A DNA stretch of 64,000 nt from assembly GCA_002408085.1 (NCBI GenBank), contig DHQL01000023.1, positions 18,120 through 82,119 on the forward strand. The letters run 5' to 3'. Each line of letters begins with the position of its first letter. The first letter of the stretch is position 1. Below are positions 44,802 to 53,861 of this stretch, in pieces. Source of the DNA: Spirochaeta sp. UBA5339 (GTDB lineage Bacteria; Spirochaetota; Spirochaetia; DSM-2461). The position numbers were made by a program, and so were the translations under genes. A model generated the notes under the pieces. That model ran no database searches and was not told the origin of the DNA. It saw nothing but the letters and a program-made list of their open reading frames with translations.

Positions 44802-44830
44802 ATAATAGGCACGCAATATTGTGTTGTCAA
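44802..44830 (-). promoter_or_regulatory. Sigma-70-type promoter of the dcw-flagellar gene run
   Basis: A perfect TTGACA -35 box (44825-44830), a 17-base spacer and a TATTAT -10 box (44802-44807) on the minus strand. The predicted start near 44795 lies directly before the MraZ repeats and about 32 bases before the mraZ GTG. Confidence 0.75.
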
Positions 44831-44903
44831 CATGGATTGCAAAAGTGAATTCCTTAATTATCAAATAGACAGAAAAATACTTTACATACGTTTAGCCATG
44901 AGG

Positions 44904-44934
44904 CCAAAAAAATACCCCGGACCATTATCCGGGG
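44904..44934 (-). terminator. Intrinsic terminator after the GH57 branching enzyme gene
   Basis: A seven-pair stem (CCCCGGA / TCCGGGG, 44915-44921 and 44928-44934) with a six-base loop, followed on the minus strand by T-A-T7. It isolates the GH57/DUF4912 unit from the mraZ promoter downstream. A second, bulged hairpin (44993-45028) stands directly after the stop codon. Confidence 0.75.
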
Positions 44935-45028
44935 CTGATACATCATTTTTCAGAAATTTCAATTATAAACGATAAATTTCTTTTAAACAGTTCACAGCGG
45001 CCCATTTACATCAGGCCGCCGGCCTGTG

Positions 45029-46636
45029 CTAATAACCTTTCCGAAAGACTCTGTAGTCCAGAAAAGGGAAGATATTGTTCCGCTTTTCCAGCTTCGTAAG
45101 CCATTCGGTTTTAATCGTATTTCTAGACAGGGAGTCATAGATATAGTTGAAATTATGAATATGACTCTTAATCCGTTTTCTGGCGTAGGGAACCATTGTT
45201 CCCGCCTTCATAATAAAGGGCCAGTCTGAAGCCTGAGAAAGAAGCACCTCTCTGGCCGCCTGATTCAGGGTTCTCTCCTTGAGACCCTTTTCATCGGGAA
45301 AGCGTTCGATCAGCTCCTGCATTCTCTCAATCAGTTTGTGGGTGTGTCTGTAGATCCAGTCGTTGGAGCCGTCCAGCCATACCTGTCCGTAACCCTTGTC
45401 TCCCCAGCTTGAAAAGGCGGGTTTGGTCACCTGGTTTTCAGGGTAGGCCTTCAGATAGTCCGAAGGAGTTGCCAGGGCAATCTCATCGGAGCGTCTATGG
45501 ACCTCCCGGATCAGAGCTTCCAGAAACTGGGGTCCTTCAAACCACCAGTGACCGAAAAGTTCCGCATCGTAGGGGCAGTTGATAATGGGGGTTCTGTCCA
45601 TATACTGTCCCAGGGTTTCGCATTGCTTGACCCTGTTATCCAGGAACTCTGCAGCGTGTTCCTTCGCCTTTGCCGACGCGGCGGCGGGATCGTAGATCAC
45701 CTTGTTATCGCTCTTGTCGGTAATGGCGTAATATTTCAGCCCCGTATTAACGCGGTTTACCCCGCAGTTTATATAGGGGGCAATATAGTCCAGAGGCCTG
45801 TCAAATCCCAGGTCTCTGTAGAAATCTCTGTAAACGGGATCTCCGGGATATCCGTCGGTAGCAGACCAGACGGCCCTTGAAGAGGCTCTGTCCCGGGCAA
45901 AGGTACTGATGCCGTTGGGGCAGTCCACAGGAGCATAGAGTCCGTTAACGGGTCTGTCCTCTGAATAGAGAAGTCCGTGGGCCGAAGAGAGAAAATACTC
46001 GATACCGAAGGGCTTGAGATACTCCTCAACTCCGGGGAAGTACCCGCACTCAGGCAGCCAGATTCCCTTGGGCTGAGAAGAGAAGATCCTGTCGTGAGAC
46101 TCGATTCCTGTAAGGATTTGAGCCCGGATCATCTCTGGAAAGTTCTGATAATGGGGAAGGAAGCTGTGAGTTGCACAGGTTGTGATAATCTCTACAGCAC
46201 CCTGCTCCTGATAGTAACGGAACTTTTTAAGAATATTTCTTTCGTATATTTCTTCAAACTCTCTCAGATTGCGTGAGTAAATCTCATGATACATCTGAGC
46301 CATCTTGTGCTCTTCGGGGTTGGAAGCCGTAAAATCCAGCTCCTTGCCGGCCAGCTCGATGAGCATATTCAGATGATCCACATACCTCTGCATCAGAAGC
46401 TCATCTGTGAGCATATGAGTCAGTGTGGGAGAGAGAGAAATTGTCACTCTTACGGGAATGGAGTCTTTCTCAAGGTTTTCGAACATCCTCAGGAGGGGAA
46501 GATAGGTCTCTGACAGAGCTTCAAACAACCAGGCTTCTTCGAGAAAGGTTTCAAACTCGGGATGCCGAACGAAGGGAAGGTGTGCATGAAGGACTAAAGA
46601 GATCATACCCTTCTTGTTCTTAAGCTGTTCAATCAT
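45029..46636 (-). CDS. Glycoside hydrolase family 57 protein, probable 1,4-alpha-glucan branching enzyme
   Basis: A 535-residue cytoplasmic GH57 enzyme. The N-terminal motif LVLHAHLPFVRHPE, the nucleophile region GIWLPECGYFPG (Glu196 from the chosen start) and the acid/base region CPYDAELFGHWW (Asp357) match the branching-enzyme subgroup with a C-terminal DUF1957 domain. It would introduce alpha-1,6 branches into glycogen. Start: the ATG at 46636 has a GAGGA box eight bases upstream; it overlaps the DUF4912 gene by eight bases, so the two are coupled. Confidence 0.85.
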   Translation of the reverse strand: MIEQLKNKKGMISLVLHAHLPFVRHPEFETFLEEAWLFEALSETYLPLLRMFENLEKDSIPVRVTISLSPTLTHMLTDELLMQRYVDHLNMLIELAGKELDFTASNPEEHKMAQMYHEIYSRNLREFEEIYERNILKKFRYYQEQGAVEIITTCATHSFLPHYQNFPEMIRAQILTGIESHDRIFSSQPKGIWLPECGYFPGVEEYLKPFGIEYFLSSAHGLLYSEDRPVNGLYAPVDCPNGISTFARDRASSRAVWSATDGYPGDPVYRDFYRDLGFDRPLDYIAPYINCGVNRVNTGLKYYAITDKSDNKVIYDPAAASAKAKEHAAEFLDNRVKQCETLGQYMDRTPIINCPYDAELFGHWWFEGPQFLEALIREVHRRSDEIALATPSDYLKAYPENQVTKPAFSSWGDKGYGQVWLDGSNDWIYRHTHKLIERMQELIERFPDEKGLKERTLNQAAREVLLSQASDWPFIMKAGTMVPYARKRIKSHIHNFNYIYDSLSRNTIKTEWLTKLEKRNNIFPFLDYRVFRKGY

Positions 46637-47378
46637 TAAATTGTTCCTCATCAAGCAGATCGTGGATCGGTATGATTCTCTGGGGGATCTCCTGATACCC
46701 CGAAACTCCGTGAGCTTCTCCGAACTCTGAAGTGAATCCGGAAAGACGGATCAGCTCGTCACTGTGTGAGTTCAGGTTTTCATGAGGAGCGGTAACATAC
46801 TCTCTTGTGGTCTCAATCACATTGGACCGGGTAACAAGATAGTCCTGCTCCTCAACGATGGCCCGGATCTCGATACAGTACCAGGTGTCCTCGCTGGGAA
46901 GGTTTACATAACGTCTGTAATCACTGAATTTAATGGGGATATCAAAGTAGTCGAGAATATTGTCACTGGAGTAGTCTCTGGAGTTCAGCTCCACGACCCT
47001 CAGCAGCAGCCCCTGAAACCCCGGTGTTTTCCGAATTTCATCGGCCTTTTTGTCTTCGATGTCCCAGAAGCAGAAGACCCATGATGGATCTCTCAATAAA
47101 AGGGTTGCACTCGTCTCGTTGTAACGGAGGGGAAGTTCCAGATCGTCATCCTGTCCCAGATCTATCTCTTCATCCTGGGATATGGAAAACTTTCTTGCCT
47201 CCATCTGAATAGCAAGATTATTCAGTTCCTCTCGTTCATCCCGGTCCTCTTCAAAGGCTTCAAGAAGCATTGAAATCAGAGTCGATTTATCAACTCCGGG
47301 GGTAACAGGAATACTTCCCCTGTCCGAGATTTCCAACAGCTGTTCATATGAGAAAGAATAAAGACGCTCTTCAGTCAT
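46629..47378 (-). CDS. DUF4912 domain protein
   Basis: A 249-residue protein of unknown function. The first 45 residues resemble a Rho N-terminal/SAP-like helix pair (YEQLLEISDRGSIPVTPGVDKSTLISMLL). The middle (about 85-190) is a DUF4912 domain with LLLRDPSWVFCFWDI, expected to be a beta-sandwich. Such proteins are often next to GH57/DUF1957 genes, which suggests a glucan-binding or regulatory role. It is translationally coupled to the branching enzyme gene. Confidence 0.7.
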   Translation of the reverse strand: MTEERLYSFSYEQLLEISDRGSIPVTPGVDKSTLISMLLEAFEEDRDEREELNNLAIQMEARKFSISQDEEIDLGQDDDLELPLRYNETSATLLLRDPSWVFCFWDIEDKKADEIRKTPGFQGLLLRVVELNSRDYSSDNILDYFDIPIKFSDYRRYVNLPSEDTWYCIEIRAIVEEQDYLVTRSNVIETTREYVTAPHENLNSHSDELIRLSGFTSEFGEAHGVSGYQEIPQRIIPIHDLLDEEQFND

Positions 47379-47408
47379 ATTATAACCATTCCGTTTTAGT
47401 GATTATCA

Positions 47409-47438
47409 ATCGTAAGAAAAATAAAAGGATCATGTCAA
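47409..47438 (-). promoter_or_regulatory. Promoter candidate for DUF4912-GH57 operon
   Basis: A TTGACA box (47433-47438) with an 18-base spacer and TACGAT (47409-47414) on the minus strand, 30 bases before the DUF4912 start. The -10 box matches four of six bases. A second TATAAT directly abuts the start codon but would start transcription inside the gene. Confidence 0.45.
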
Positions 47439-47539
47439 TAGCTCCCATCAGAGAAAACATGACCGGCTTTCTTTCCATTTAACCCTTTCCTACAAGGAGA
47501 GTGTTTACAAGATTCCCCCTTTACAGTCAATATATCTTT

Positions 47540-49891
47540 ATGAAGAACCTGATAATTCACGGCCATTTCTACCAGCCGCCACGGGAGAATCCCTGGACAG
47601 GCATCATCGAGGATCAGAGCGAGGCAGCTCCCTTTGCCAACTGGAACGAGAAGATCTGCCGTGAATCCTACGAGGCCAACGCCTACTCCCCTCTTTTGGA
47701 CGAAAAGGGCCTTATCAGCAGCTTCTTCAACAACTACAGACACATCTCCTTCAATATGGGTCCAACCCTTCTGGACTGGATAGAGAACCATTCGCCCCAT
47801 GTATACAGAAGGATCATTGAGGCTGACAGACACAGTGCCCAGGTCCTGGGTGGAGGGAACGCTCTTTCCCAGATATACAACCATGTGATCATGCCCCTGG
47901 CTTCAGAGAGGGACAGAAAAACCCAGATCCTCTGGGGACTGGAGAACTTTAAAAAGCATTTCGGCAGAGACTCTGAGGGCATGTGGCTCTCTGAAACTGC
48001 CATCGACCCCGCCAGCGCCGCCGAGCTGGTCCGCTGCGGTATAAAGTACACCGTACTGTCCCCCTGGCAGGCCCGGAAACTCATAAAGATGGATGAAGAA
48101 AGGGAAACGGGGCACTGGGACCCGGAACTCTGGCAGAAGCCATGGCTCCTTGAGACCGAAGCCGGCCCCATGACGGTATTTTTCTACCACCCAGGACTCT
48201 CTTCTGATATCTCCTTCAACCACCTCCTTCGGGATGCGGACTACTTCTTTGACAGGGTCACAAGAGAGGCAAATGAAAAGCAGACGGAACTTCTTTCCAT
48301 TGCCACCGACGGAGAGATCTACGGCCACCATGAACACCTTGGCAATATGGGTCTCAGCGCCTTCCTCAACAAGGTGGAAAACTCTGATGACTGCCGGATG
48401 GTCAACTACTCCTGGGCAGCCCGTCACATGGAAGCAGCCGGAGAGGTCGTCCTTATGGAGGGTGAGGACTCCCGTGGAAGCTCCTGGAGCTGTCCCCACG
48501 GGGTTTCCCGATGGTACAAGGACTGCGGATGCTCCACAGGGGGCCCGCAGGAGTGGAACCAGAAATGGAGGGGCCCCTTAAGAGACTCCTTTGACAGCCT
48601 TAAAAGTGAGTGCGACAGGATTTTTGAACATGAGATGGCCCGGTTAAGCACGACCCCGCCATGGGATGTTCGCAATGAGTACATTCAGGTGTTATGCGGT
48701 GCCGTGGAGTCCGATAAGTTCTATAAATCCCACGGAGACAAGGGTATAAGCAACGGGGACAGAGAACTGTTCTACCGCCTCCTGGAAGCCCAGAAAAACG
48801 GGATGTTCATGTACACCTCCTGCGGCTGGTTCTTTAATGACATATCGGGACTTGAACCCCTGCAGAACTTGATGTATGCATCCAGGGTGATAGAGCTCCT
48901 GGCCCCTTTCGGCCCGGCGGGGCTGGAGGAACAGCTTATGGAGACCCTTTCGGGAGCCCTGAGCAATATCCCCGAAAAGGGAAACGGCGCCGTCCTCTAT
49001 ACGGTTTCCAGGTACGCCAAGAGACAGGAACTCTACCGCTACGCACTGTCAAGCATTATCCGCAGCCGGTATGGTATCCCCACCGGAGAACGGGGTTTCC
49101 TGGAGCCCGGCTTCACTGAAAAAACCGGTTCAGCCGCACCAGGCATATCCGGCACTGACAATCCCGGCAGCCGGGACACCCTGACCCTTTCCAATATCCT
49201 GACAGGAGAGAAATGGACCATCCCCTTCACCATGACCCTTGAGGGCAGGCTTTTTCAGCTGATATCCCTGTTCCCGGGAAAAAGCGAGCAGACCTACACC
49301 CCCGAGGATCTCTCCCGCAGCGACAAGCTGGCCCTGATGAAGCAGCTCTGCCTGCAGGAGTTTGATCAAACCAACAGCATCGGCAGAAAGTACGAAGGGA
49401 TTATCGACCAGATGGATCAGTGGATCAAACTGCGTCTGCCGGAAGAGGAAGACCTGGTCAAATCAGCAAAGGCCCTTCTACACTACTCTTTGAGAGAACT
49501 TACCTTTCTTATGGAGAGCGGCCGTATCGAAGCCTGGGATGCCTTTATGGAGCTCCTTGAAAAAAACAGGACCTGGAAGATATCTCTTCCCGAAGATCTC
49601 AGCCTCTGGCTGATCAAGGTATTAGAAGAGGAGCTTGAACATATCGGCAGCTCAACCGAAAAGATGGGAGCCCTGTTTATCAGAAAGCTCTCTGTTATCC
49701 ATGAGATTGGTAAAGGAAAGGCCCGCAGCGGCATCAGCAACTCCCTTTCGGGACGGATCTTTGAACTCTTCGCCGTAAACAAAGCGGGACAGCAGATCCT
49801 TGGCTCTGCGGATTCCGGGGATATGAAAAAACTGCGTTTCCTTTTGAATCTGTCGGACCGGATCTATTTTGACGAATCAGGATCCTTCTGA
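47540..49891 (+). CDS. GH57/DUF3536 family alpha-glucan-active protein
   Basis: A 783-residue protein. The N-terminal GH57 barrel begins LIIHGHFYQPPRENPW; the nucleophile region is MWLSETAID (Glu152) and the acid/base region is TDGEIYGHHEHLG. The C-terminal half includes DUF3536. Substrate is unknown; an alpha-glucan is likely from the family and from the divergent branching enzyme. The ATG at 47540 has no ribosome-binding site; AAGGAG at 47494-47499 lies one base before an in-frame GTG at 47501, too close to serve it. The 3' end overlaps the convergent methyltransferase gene by 28 bases. Confidence 0.82.
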   Translation: MKNLIIHGHFYQPPRENPWTGIIEDQSEAAPFANWNEKICRESYEANAYSPLLDEKGLISSFFNNYRHISFNMGPTLLDWIENHSPHVYRRIIEADRHSAQVLGGGNALSQIYNHVIMPLASERDRKTQILWGLENFKKHFGRDSEGMWLSETAIDPASAAELVRCGIKYTVLSPWQARKLIKMDEERETGHWDPELWQKPWLLETEAGPMTVFFYHPGLSSDISFNHLLRDADYFFDRVTREANEKQTELLSIATDGEIYGHHEHLGNMGLSAFLNKVENSDDCRMVNYSWAARHMEAAGEVVLMEGEDSRGSSWSCPHGVSRWYKDCGCSTGGPQEWNQKWRGPLRDSFDSLKSECDRIFEHEMARLSTTPPWDVRNEYIQVLCGAVESDKFYKSHGDKGISNGDRELFYRLLEAQKNGMFMYTSCGWFFNDISGLEPLQNLMYASRVIELLAPFGPAGLEEQLMETLSGALSNIPEKGNGAVLYTVSRYAKRQELYRYALSSIIRSRYGIPTGERGFLEPGFTEKTGSAAPGISGTDNPGSRDTLTLSNILTGEKWTIPFTMTLEGRLFQLISLFPGKSEQTYTPEDLSRSDKLALMKQLCLQEFDQTNSIGRKYEGIIDQMDQWIKLRLPEEEDLVKSAKALLHYSLRELTFLMESGRIEAWDAFMELLEKNRTWKISLPEDLSLWLIKVLEEELEHIGSSTEKMGALFIRKLSVIHEIGKGKARSGISNSLSGRIFELFAVNKAGQQILGSADSGDMKKLRFLLNLSDRIYFDESGSF

Positions 49892-50727
49892 AGAACCATC
49901 ATCATCACGTCTCCCCATCCGAAAACCTTGACCAGCCGGTCAACAGGCCTCTTTATCCAGCCGGGAGCATAACCGGCTCCGATTCCTCCCCAGGTCTTCA
50001 GCTCCTTTACCAGAAATCCATGATCTGAGGCCATCTGCCTGAGGGTCTTTATAGAGAACAGAAAGAGGTGGTCCGCAATGGCCGAACGCCAGCGCCCCTG
50101 AAAGAGCCTGGCCTGAAATCCGTCACAGTTGGGAGTGGCACAGAGAAAGTATCCTCCCGGCTCAAGAATCCTCCAGATCTCATCAAAAAACTGATCAGGC
50201 CTGTTCAGATGTTCTATAACATGGGAGGTATGGACAAATCGGAAGCTCTCATCGGGAAAATCCGCCTCCTCCAGGGTACCGGGAAAGATATTGACATTGT
50301 AGTGAAGATTTCCGAAGGCCGCTGCCTCCCGGCAGACCTCTACTCCCCGGGCCTTCCAGCCCCGGTTGTTCAGATAATCACCCAGACGCCCCGTGGCGCA
50401 GCCTATATCAAGAAAGGTCTTCCTTTCATCATCAATTGAGTCCCACCTGAAAAACCCTATGTCCTTCAGCCCCAGAAGCATCAGCTCAAGAAAAGCCTGT
50501 TCATTCTCGGCTTCATAGCTGAAGTATTCACCGTCATAGCGCTCAAGAATATGATCCTGAAGGGGCTGGGGGTTCTGAAGCACTAGGGAACAGCCGCGGC
50601 AGCGCTGCCACTGTCCCTGATCCGTATCCCAGTGAGGGGAAAAATCGCTGCTCCCGCAGGAGGGACAGTCGATAAAGGTACTGCTCTCTGACTCTCCGGG
50701 CCTCTTGGAAAAGGTTTTAAAGCTCAC
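49864..50727 (-). CDS. Class I SAM-dependent methyltransferase with N-terminal zinc ribbon
   Basis: A 287-residue protein. Residues 21-46 form a CPSC...CRGC zinc ribbon, followed by a Rossmann methyltransferase domain with FLDIGCATGRLGDYL (about 105-119), RGVEVCREAA and SHVIEHLNRPDQFFDEI. Architectures of this kind modify sugars or small metabolites in glycan and natural-product pathways, but no pathway genes adjoin, so the substrate is unknown. It overlaps the next gene by four bases. Confidence 0.78.
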   Translation of the reverse strand: MSFKTFSKRPGESESSTFIDCPSCGSSDFSPHWDTDQGQWQRCRGCSLVLQNPQPLQDHILERYDGEYFSYEAENEQAFLELMLLGLKDIGFFRWDSIDDERKTFLDIGCATGRLGDYLNNRGWKARGVEVCREAAAFGNLHYNVNIFPGTLEEADFPDESFRFVHTSHVIEHLNRPDQFFDEIWRILEPGGYFLCATPNCDGFQARLFQGRWRSAIADHLFLFSIKTLRQMASDHGFLVKELKTWGGIGAGYAPGWIKRPVDRLVKVFGWGDVMMMVLQKDPDSSK

Positions 50728-51584
50728 CGGGTCACCCCGATATCAAAGGACTCTGAGCTTTCATTCCCATGAACATCAGCCAGTGTGATCTCCACTACAG
50801 AGCGCCCCGAAGTCATGACTATATCCCCGAGAAAAAGATATCCCGAAAGGGTAAACACAGAGTCAAGGGGACTTCCATCCTGAAAGACTCTGGAGCCCCC
50901 GGACTGCTGAACGGCATCCAGTTGCCGTTCAAGAAGAAGTGTACCCAGATTATAAAGAGAGTATGTATAGGGCATCTGCCTTACACCCCTGTTGGTAAAG
51001 TCCTCGGACCGGACATAGACCATGTAATTTCCCACAGGAACTATTAAATCCTCTTGCTGCCCCATAAGTTCATAGGAGTTATCACCGTCAATCAGCAGCA
51101 CAGAGAGAAGGCGGGGGCTCCTTGTATCCGGAGGAAGGGGAAGAAGAACCAGGGGATTTACAATCTGATCCAGCAGGGCATCACGGATAAAGAATCGGCA
51201 GAATCCGGTCTCTTCCGACTCTTCGGACTCTGAAGGAGCTTTCAGGAATTCCCCTGCCGAGATGCGGTTCCTGTCAGCCCTGGTCTCAGCAGGTGTAATC
51301 CCCGCATAGATGGACTGGAATCCATTTTCATGACCCAGCACAAGCAGGGAGTCTCCTGAGCCCGGAAGGGCGCTGTAAGCCTCTGGAGAGTACCGGAATA
51401 CGGTTTCACCGTTATCAAAGGGCCTCATGGTGTCGTAGTTCTCAAAGACGAGTCCAGCCTGAACCATGCCGTCCCGTTCCTCCAGAAAGGAGGTTGTCAT
51501 GGACTCGGAAGCCGCAGGCCACTGGAGAGCAGACAGAGAATGGACTATCGTAAAAAGCAGACAGAGGTAGAAATACTTCTTCAT
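50724..51584 (-). CDS. Secreted protein with degenerate LytM/M23 peptidase-like domain
   Basis: A 286-residue protein with a Sec signal (1-20). Residues 22-175 follow the outline of an M23 domain: WPAASESMTTSFLEERDG at the start, GHENGFQSIYAGI where active enzymes have the HGNGY-xxxYAHL stretch, and FCRFFIRDALLDQIVNPL where they have the HLHFE...VNP segment. The zinc-binding histidines and aspartate are missing, so it is probably inactive, like the EnvC/NlpD activators of cell-wall amidases. A second beta-rich domain follows. The call is from motif outline and needs a structure prediction. Confidence 0.55.
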   Translation of the reverse strand: MKKYFYLCLLFTIVHSLSALQWPAASESMTTSFLEERDGMVQAGLVFENYDTMRPFDNGETVFRYSPEAYSALPGSGDSLLVLGHENGFQSIYAGITPAETRADRNRISAGEFLKAPSESEESEETGFCRFFIRDALLDQIVNPLVLLPLPPDTRSPRLLSVLLIDGDNSYELMGQQEDLIVPVGNYMVYVRSEDFTNRGVRQMPYTYSLYNLGTLLLERQLDAVQQSGGSRVFQDGSPLDSVFTLSGYLFLGDIVMTSGRSVVEITLADVHGNESSESFDIGVTR

Positions 51585-52531
51585 TACAGCTCCTCCCTCT
51601 CAAAGGCATAGAGTTCCCGGTTCATTGTAAAAAGGACTGTATCATCCAGTACATCAAAGGAGCCGGGAAAGCTCTTAAACCTGTTCTTCAGGAGAAGATC
51701 ACCCTCTGGAGAGATTATTTTCAGATGATAATAATCCCCGGGGCCGCCGGCTGCCGAAGTCCCGGTCTCCCGGGTCTTACTGATGATATAAACCAGAGCA
51801 CTTGTTTCATCACGCTTCATGGACAACAGAGTCCCTTCAACAGGAACAAACAGCGGGTCTCCTGCATCATAAAAACAGAGAAGCCCCCTGGGCTGTTCCA
51901 CCCAGAGCATCTCCTGCTCCCCCTCTGTCCCGTACATCTTAACAGGCCGCCTGTAATCGCTGTCCAGTACCTCTGTCCTGACAAGGGCCGCATCCTCAAG
52001 GGAGTAGATATAGAGGCTCTGTTCCCGGAACCCGGCGATAACGGAAATTGTCCGGGATGAGGGAGAGAGAGAGAGGCCGTAGACCGCATGGTCTGCTCCC
52101 TCACTCGGAATACGGATTTCCCTGAGGGACCCCTCTCTGTCAAAGATCCTCACTACACCGTCGATTGAACCGGCGGCAATCAGATCCCTGTTCCAGGAGA
52201 GGGCACTTACGGGAGCCAGCCCCTGCCATGACCAGAGCATCTCTCCATCACCGCTGTATTCGCAGATATAGGCAGCGCCGTAATCGGCTGCAAAATAACG
52301 CCCTTCCAGAATCAGAGGGAAGCCGGGACCCTTGAAACGAACCGTTTCACCGCCCATTGAGGAGTTCAGAGAAAAGGTGTCTCCCCTCTTCTCAAAGCTG
52401 CTTTCCGATTTAGAAACCTCAGTTGATGCTGATCCTGTCCAGACAGTCTCAAAACTGCCTTCAAGGGGAAAGAAAAAGAAATAAAAGACAAAAAAGATAA
52501 TTATAAGGGGCAGGAAAAGCGTTTTATTCAT
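51584..52531 (-). CDS. Membrane-anchored beta-propeller-like protein
   Basis: A 315-residue protein with an N-terminal membrane anchor (about 5-22, very Phe-rich) and an extracytoplasmic region of repeated four-stranded units (for example AALSWNRDLIAAGS-like blades around APVSALSWNRDLIAAGSIDG and YGLSLSPSSRTISVIAG), which suggests a WD40 or YVTN-type propeller. I do not recognise a specific function. It overlaps the pseudo-M23 gene by one base, so the two products may act together at the envelope. Confidence 0.6.
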   Translation of the reverse strand: MNKTLFLPLIIIFFVFYFFFFPLEGSFETVWTGSASTEVSKSESSFEKRGDTFSLNSSMGGETVRFKGPGFPLILEGRYFAADYGAAYICEYSGDGEMLWSWQGLAPVSALSWNRDLIAAGSIDGVVRIFDREGSLREIRIPSEGADHAVYGLSLSPSSRTISVIAGFREQSLYIYSLEDAALVRTEVLDSDYRRPVKMYGTEGEQEMLWVEQPRGLLCFYDAGDPLFVPVEGTLLSMKRDETSALVYIISKTRETGTSAAGGPGDYYHLKIISPEGDLLLKNRFKSFPGSFDVLDDTVLFTMNRELYAFEREEL

Positions 52532-52540
52532 AAACCTACT

Positions 52541-52569
52541 TTGAGTGATTGATTAGAAAAATATATTAT
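52541..52569 (+). promoter_or_regulatory. Promoter candidate for cytidine deaminase
   Basis: TTGAGT (52541-52546), a 17-base spacer and TATTAT (52564-52569) on the plus strand, about 55 bases before the cdd ATG, which is preceded by AAAGGA. Confidence 0.55.
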
Positions 52570-52624
52570 ACTATGTATAAAATCTGGTCAAACTGACCGG
52601 CAAAAAAGAGACAAAGGATGCTCT

Positions 52625-53023
52625 ATGACAATGGATAAACTAATGACAGAGGCCATGGCTGCCGCTGAATTTTCATACTCCCCCTACTCAAAGTTCCGTG
52701 TGGGTGCGGCGCTTTTGTGCAAAAACGGAGAGGTAATCAGGGGAACCAATGTGGAGAACCGATCTTTCGGACTGACGGTCTGTGCCGAACGGAATGCCCT
52801 GGGCACGGCCCTGAGCAGGGGGATCACGGAATTTGAGGCCCTGGCTGTCTACGCCCCCGATGCGGACTATGCTGTGTCTCCCTGCGGAGCATGCCGGCAG
52901 GTGATCAGCGAATTTGTATCAGCGGACTTTCCCGTTTCCTTTCAGGGAGCAGAGGGAGAAAGAGTTGACAGCACAATGGGAGATCTCTTCCCCCACAATG
53001 CCCTGGACGAACTGAAGGAGTAA
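52625..53023 (+). CDS. cdd: Cytidine deaminase
   Basis: A 132-residue zinc enzyme that converts cytidine and deoxycytidine to uridine and deoxyuridine. Zinc ligands are Cys53, Cys87 and Cys90 with catalytic Glu55 (VCAERNA and SPCGACRQ). Substrate motif RVGAALLCKNGEVIRGTNVEN is typical of the homotetrameric class. It is a single plus-strand gene; its stop abuts the stop of the next, convergent gene. Confidence 0.95.
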   Translation: MTMDKLMTEAMAAAEFSYSPYSKFRVGAALLCKNGEVIRGTNVENRSFGLTVCAERNALGTALSRGITEFEALAVYAPDADYAVSPCGACRQVISEFVSADFPVSFQGAEGERVDSTMGDLFPHNALDELKE

Positions 53024-53848
53024 CTACCGGGAGAGACGTTTCTGACGGGCTGCCGTTTCACTCTGCTTGGCGTCGGTCTCCATCTTCTGTTTCCAGATAT
53101 CGACCTTCTTCTTAAGTTCCTCTATCTCCCGCTTCTGTCCCGTAAGGGTGTAGAAACGCTTCAGGGCGGAGAGGAAGTTGATGGCTGTCTTGAAGTCATC
53201 CATCCGCCCCGTGGTGAGCTCATATTTCATTCTATAACTGTCTCCCGCGGCCTGCAGAAGCCGGCAGGTCAGACGGAAGTGCTCAACCCTCTCACGGAAT
53301 CCTTCGGAACGGGGATCCATACCGGGAACAAAGCGCTTCAAATCAATAACATTTTTCGACAGAGTTGCCAGACGACCCTCCATCTCGATAATAGACCACT
53401 TCCACTTGGAATTCTCTCCAAAGTGATCCTTTACCATCTGTACAGAAAAACCGAGTTTCCTGATCAGCCGATAGCGCTTAAGCTCCGGATAATCCCGAAC
53501 AGCCTCGATCCTGTCGGAATAGTCTGAATAGGGAACATCAAGATAGTCGGAGAAGACATCCTCCAGATAGATGATCACCTTGTAGCAGACCTTTCTGGCA
53601 TCATTGAGAAAGTTCTCGTTTTTAATCCCCAGAAGATCCAGGGAGAGTTGATTCATAAGCAAGTAGTTGGAAAGAATAACAAGATTCTCTTCGGCCAGCT
53701 GAATTTTTCTAAATGAAGCAGCCTCATCGTTGTCTTCTATCAGAGCCTGAATCTTTTTTTCCTGAGCCAGGACATTTTCGATGCTGGTTTTATTCTCCCG
53801 TATTTTTTCAAAATAACGGGTTCGGGCTTCTTCACTGACTTTGGCCAT
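53024..53848 (-). CDS. Conserved helical protein of unknown function
   Basis: A 274-residue soluble protein, almost wholly alpha-helical by composition, with a basic C terminus (KKKVDIWKQKMETDAKQ). No known motif is visible. It lies last in the cheW-degT-nadK-recN group, 13 bases after recN, which gives no clear functional hint. Confidence 0.6.
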   Translation of the reverse strand: MAKVSEEARTRYFEKIRENKTSIENVLAQEKKIQALIEDNDEAASFRKIQLAEENLVILSNYLLMNQLSLDLLGIKNENFLNDARKVCYKVIIYLEDVFSDYLDVPYSDYSDRIEAVRDYPELKRYRLIRKLGFSVQMVKDHFGENSKWKWSIIEMEGRLATLSKNVIDLKRFVPGMDPRSEGFRERVEHFRLTCRLLQAAGDSYRMKYELTTGRMDDFKTAINFLSALKRFYTLTGQKREIEELKKKVDIWKQKMETDAKQSETAARQKRLSR

Positions 53849-53861
53849 CTACACAATACCT

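Noticed and set aside
47360..47390. TATAAT directly before the DUF4912 start codon as a promoter
   Set aside because: It would place transcription initiation inside the coding region, and its best -35 partner has a 19-base spacer.
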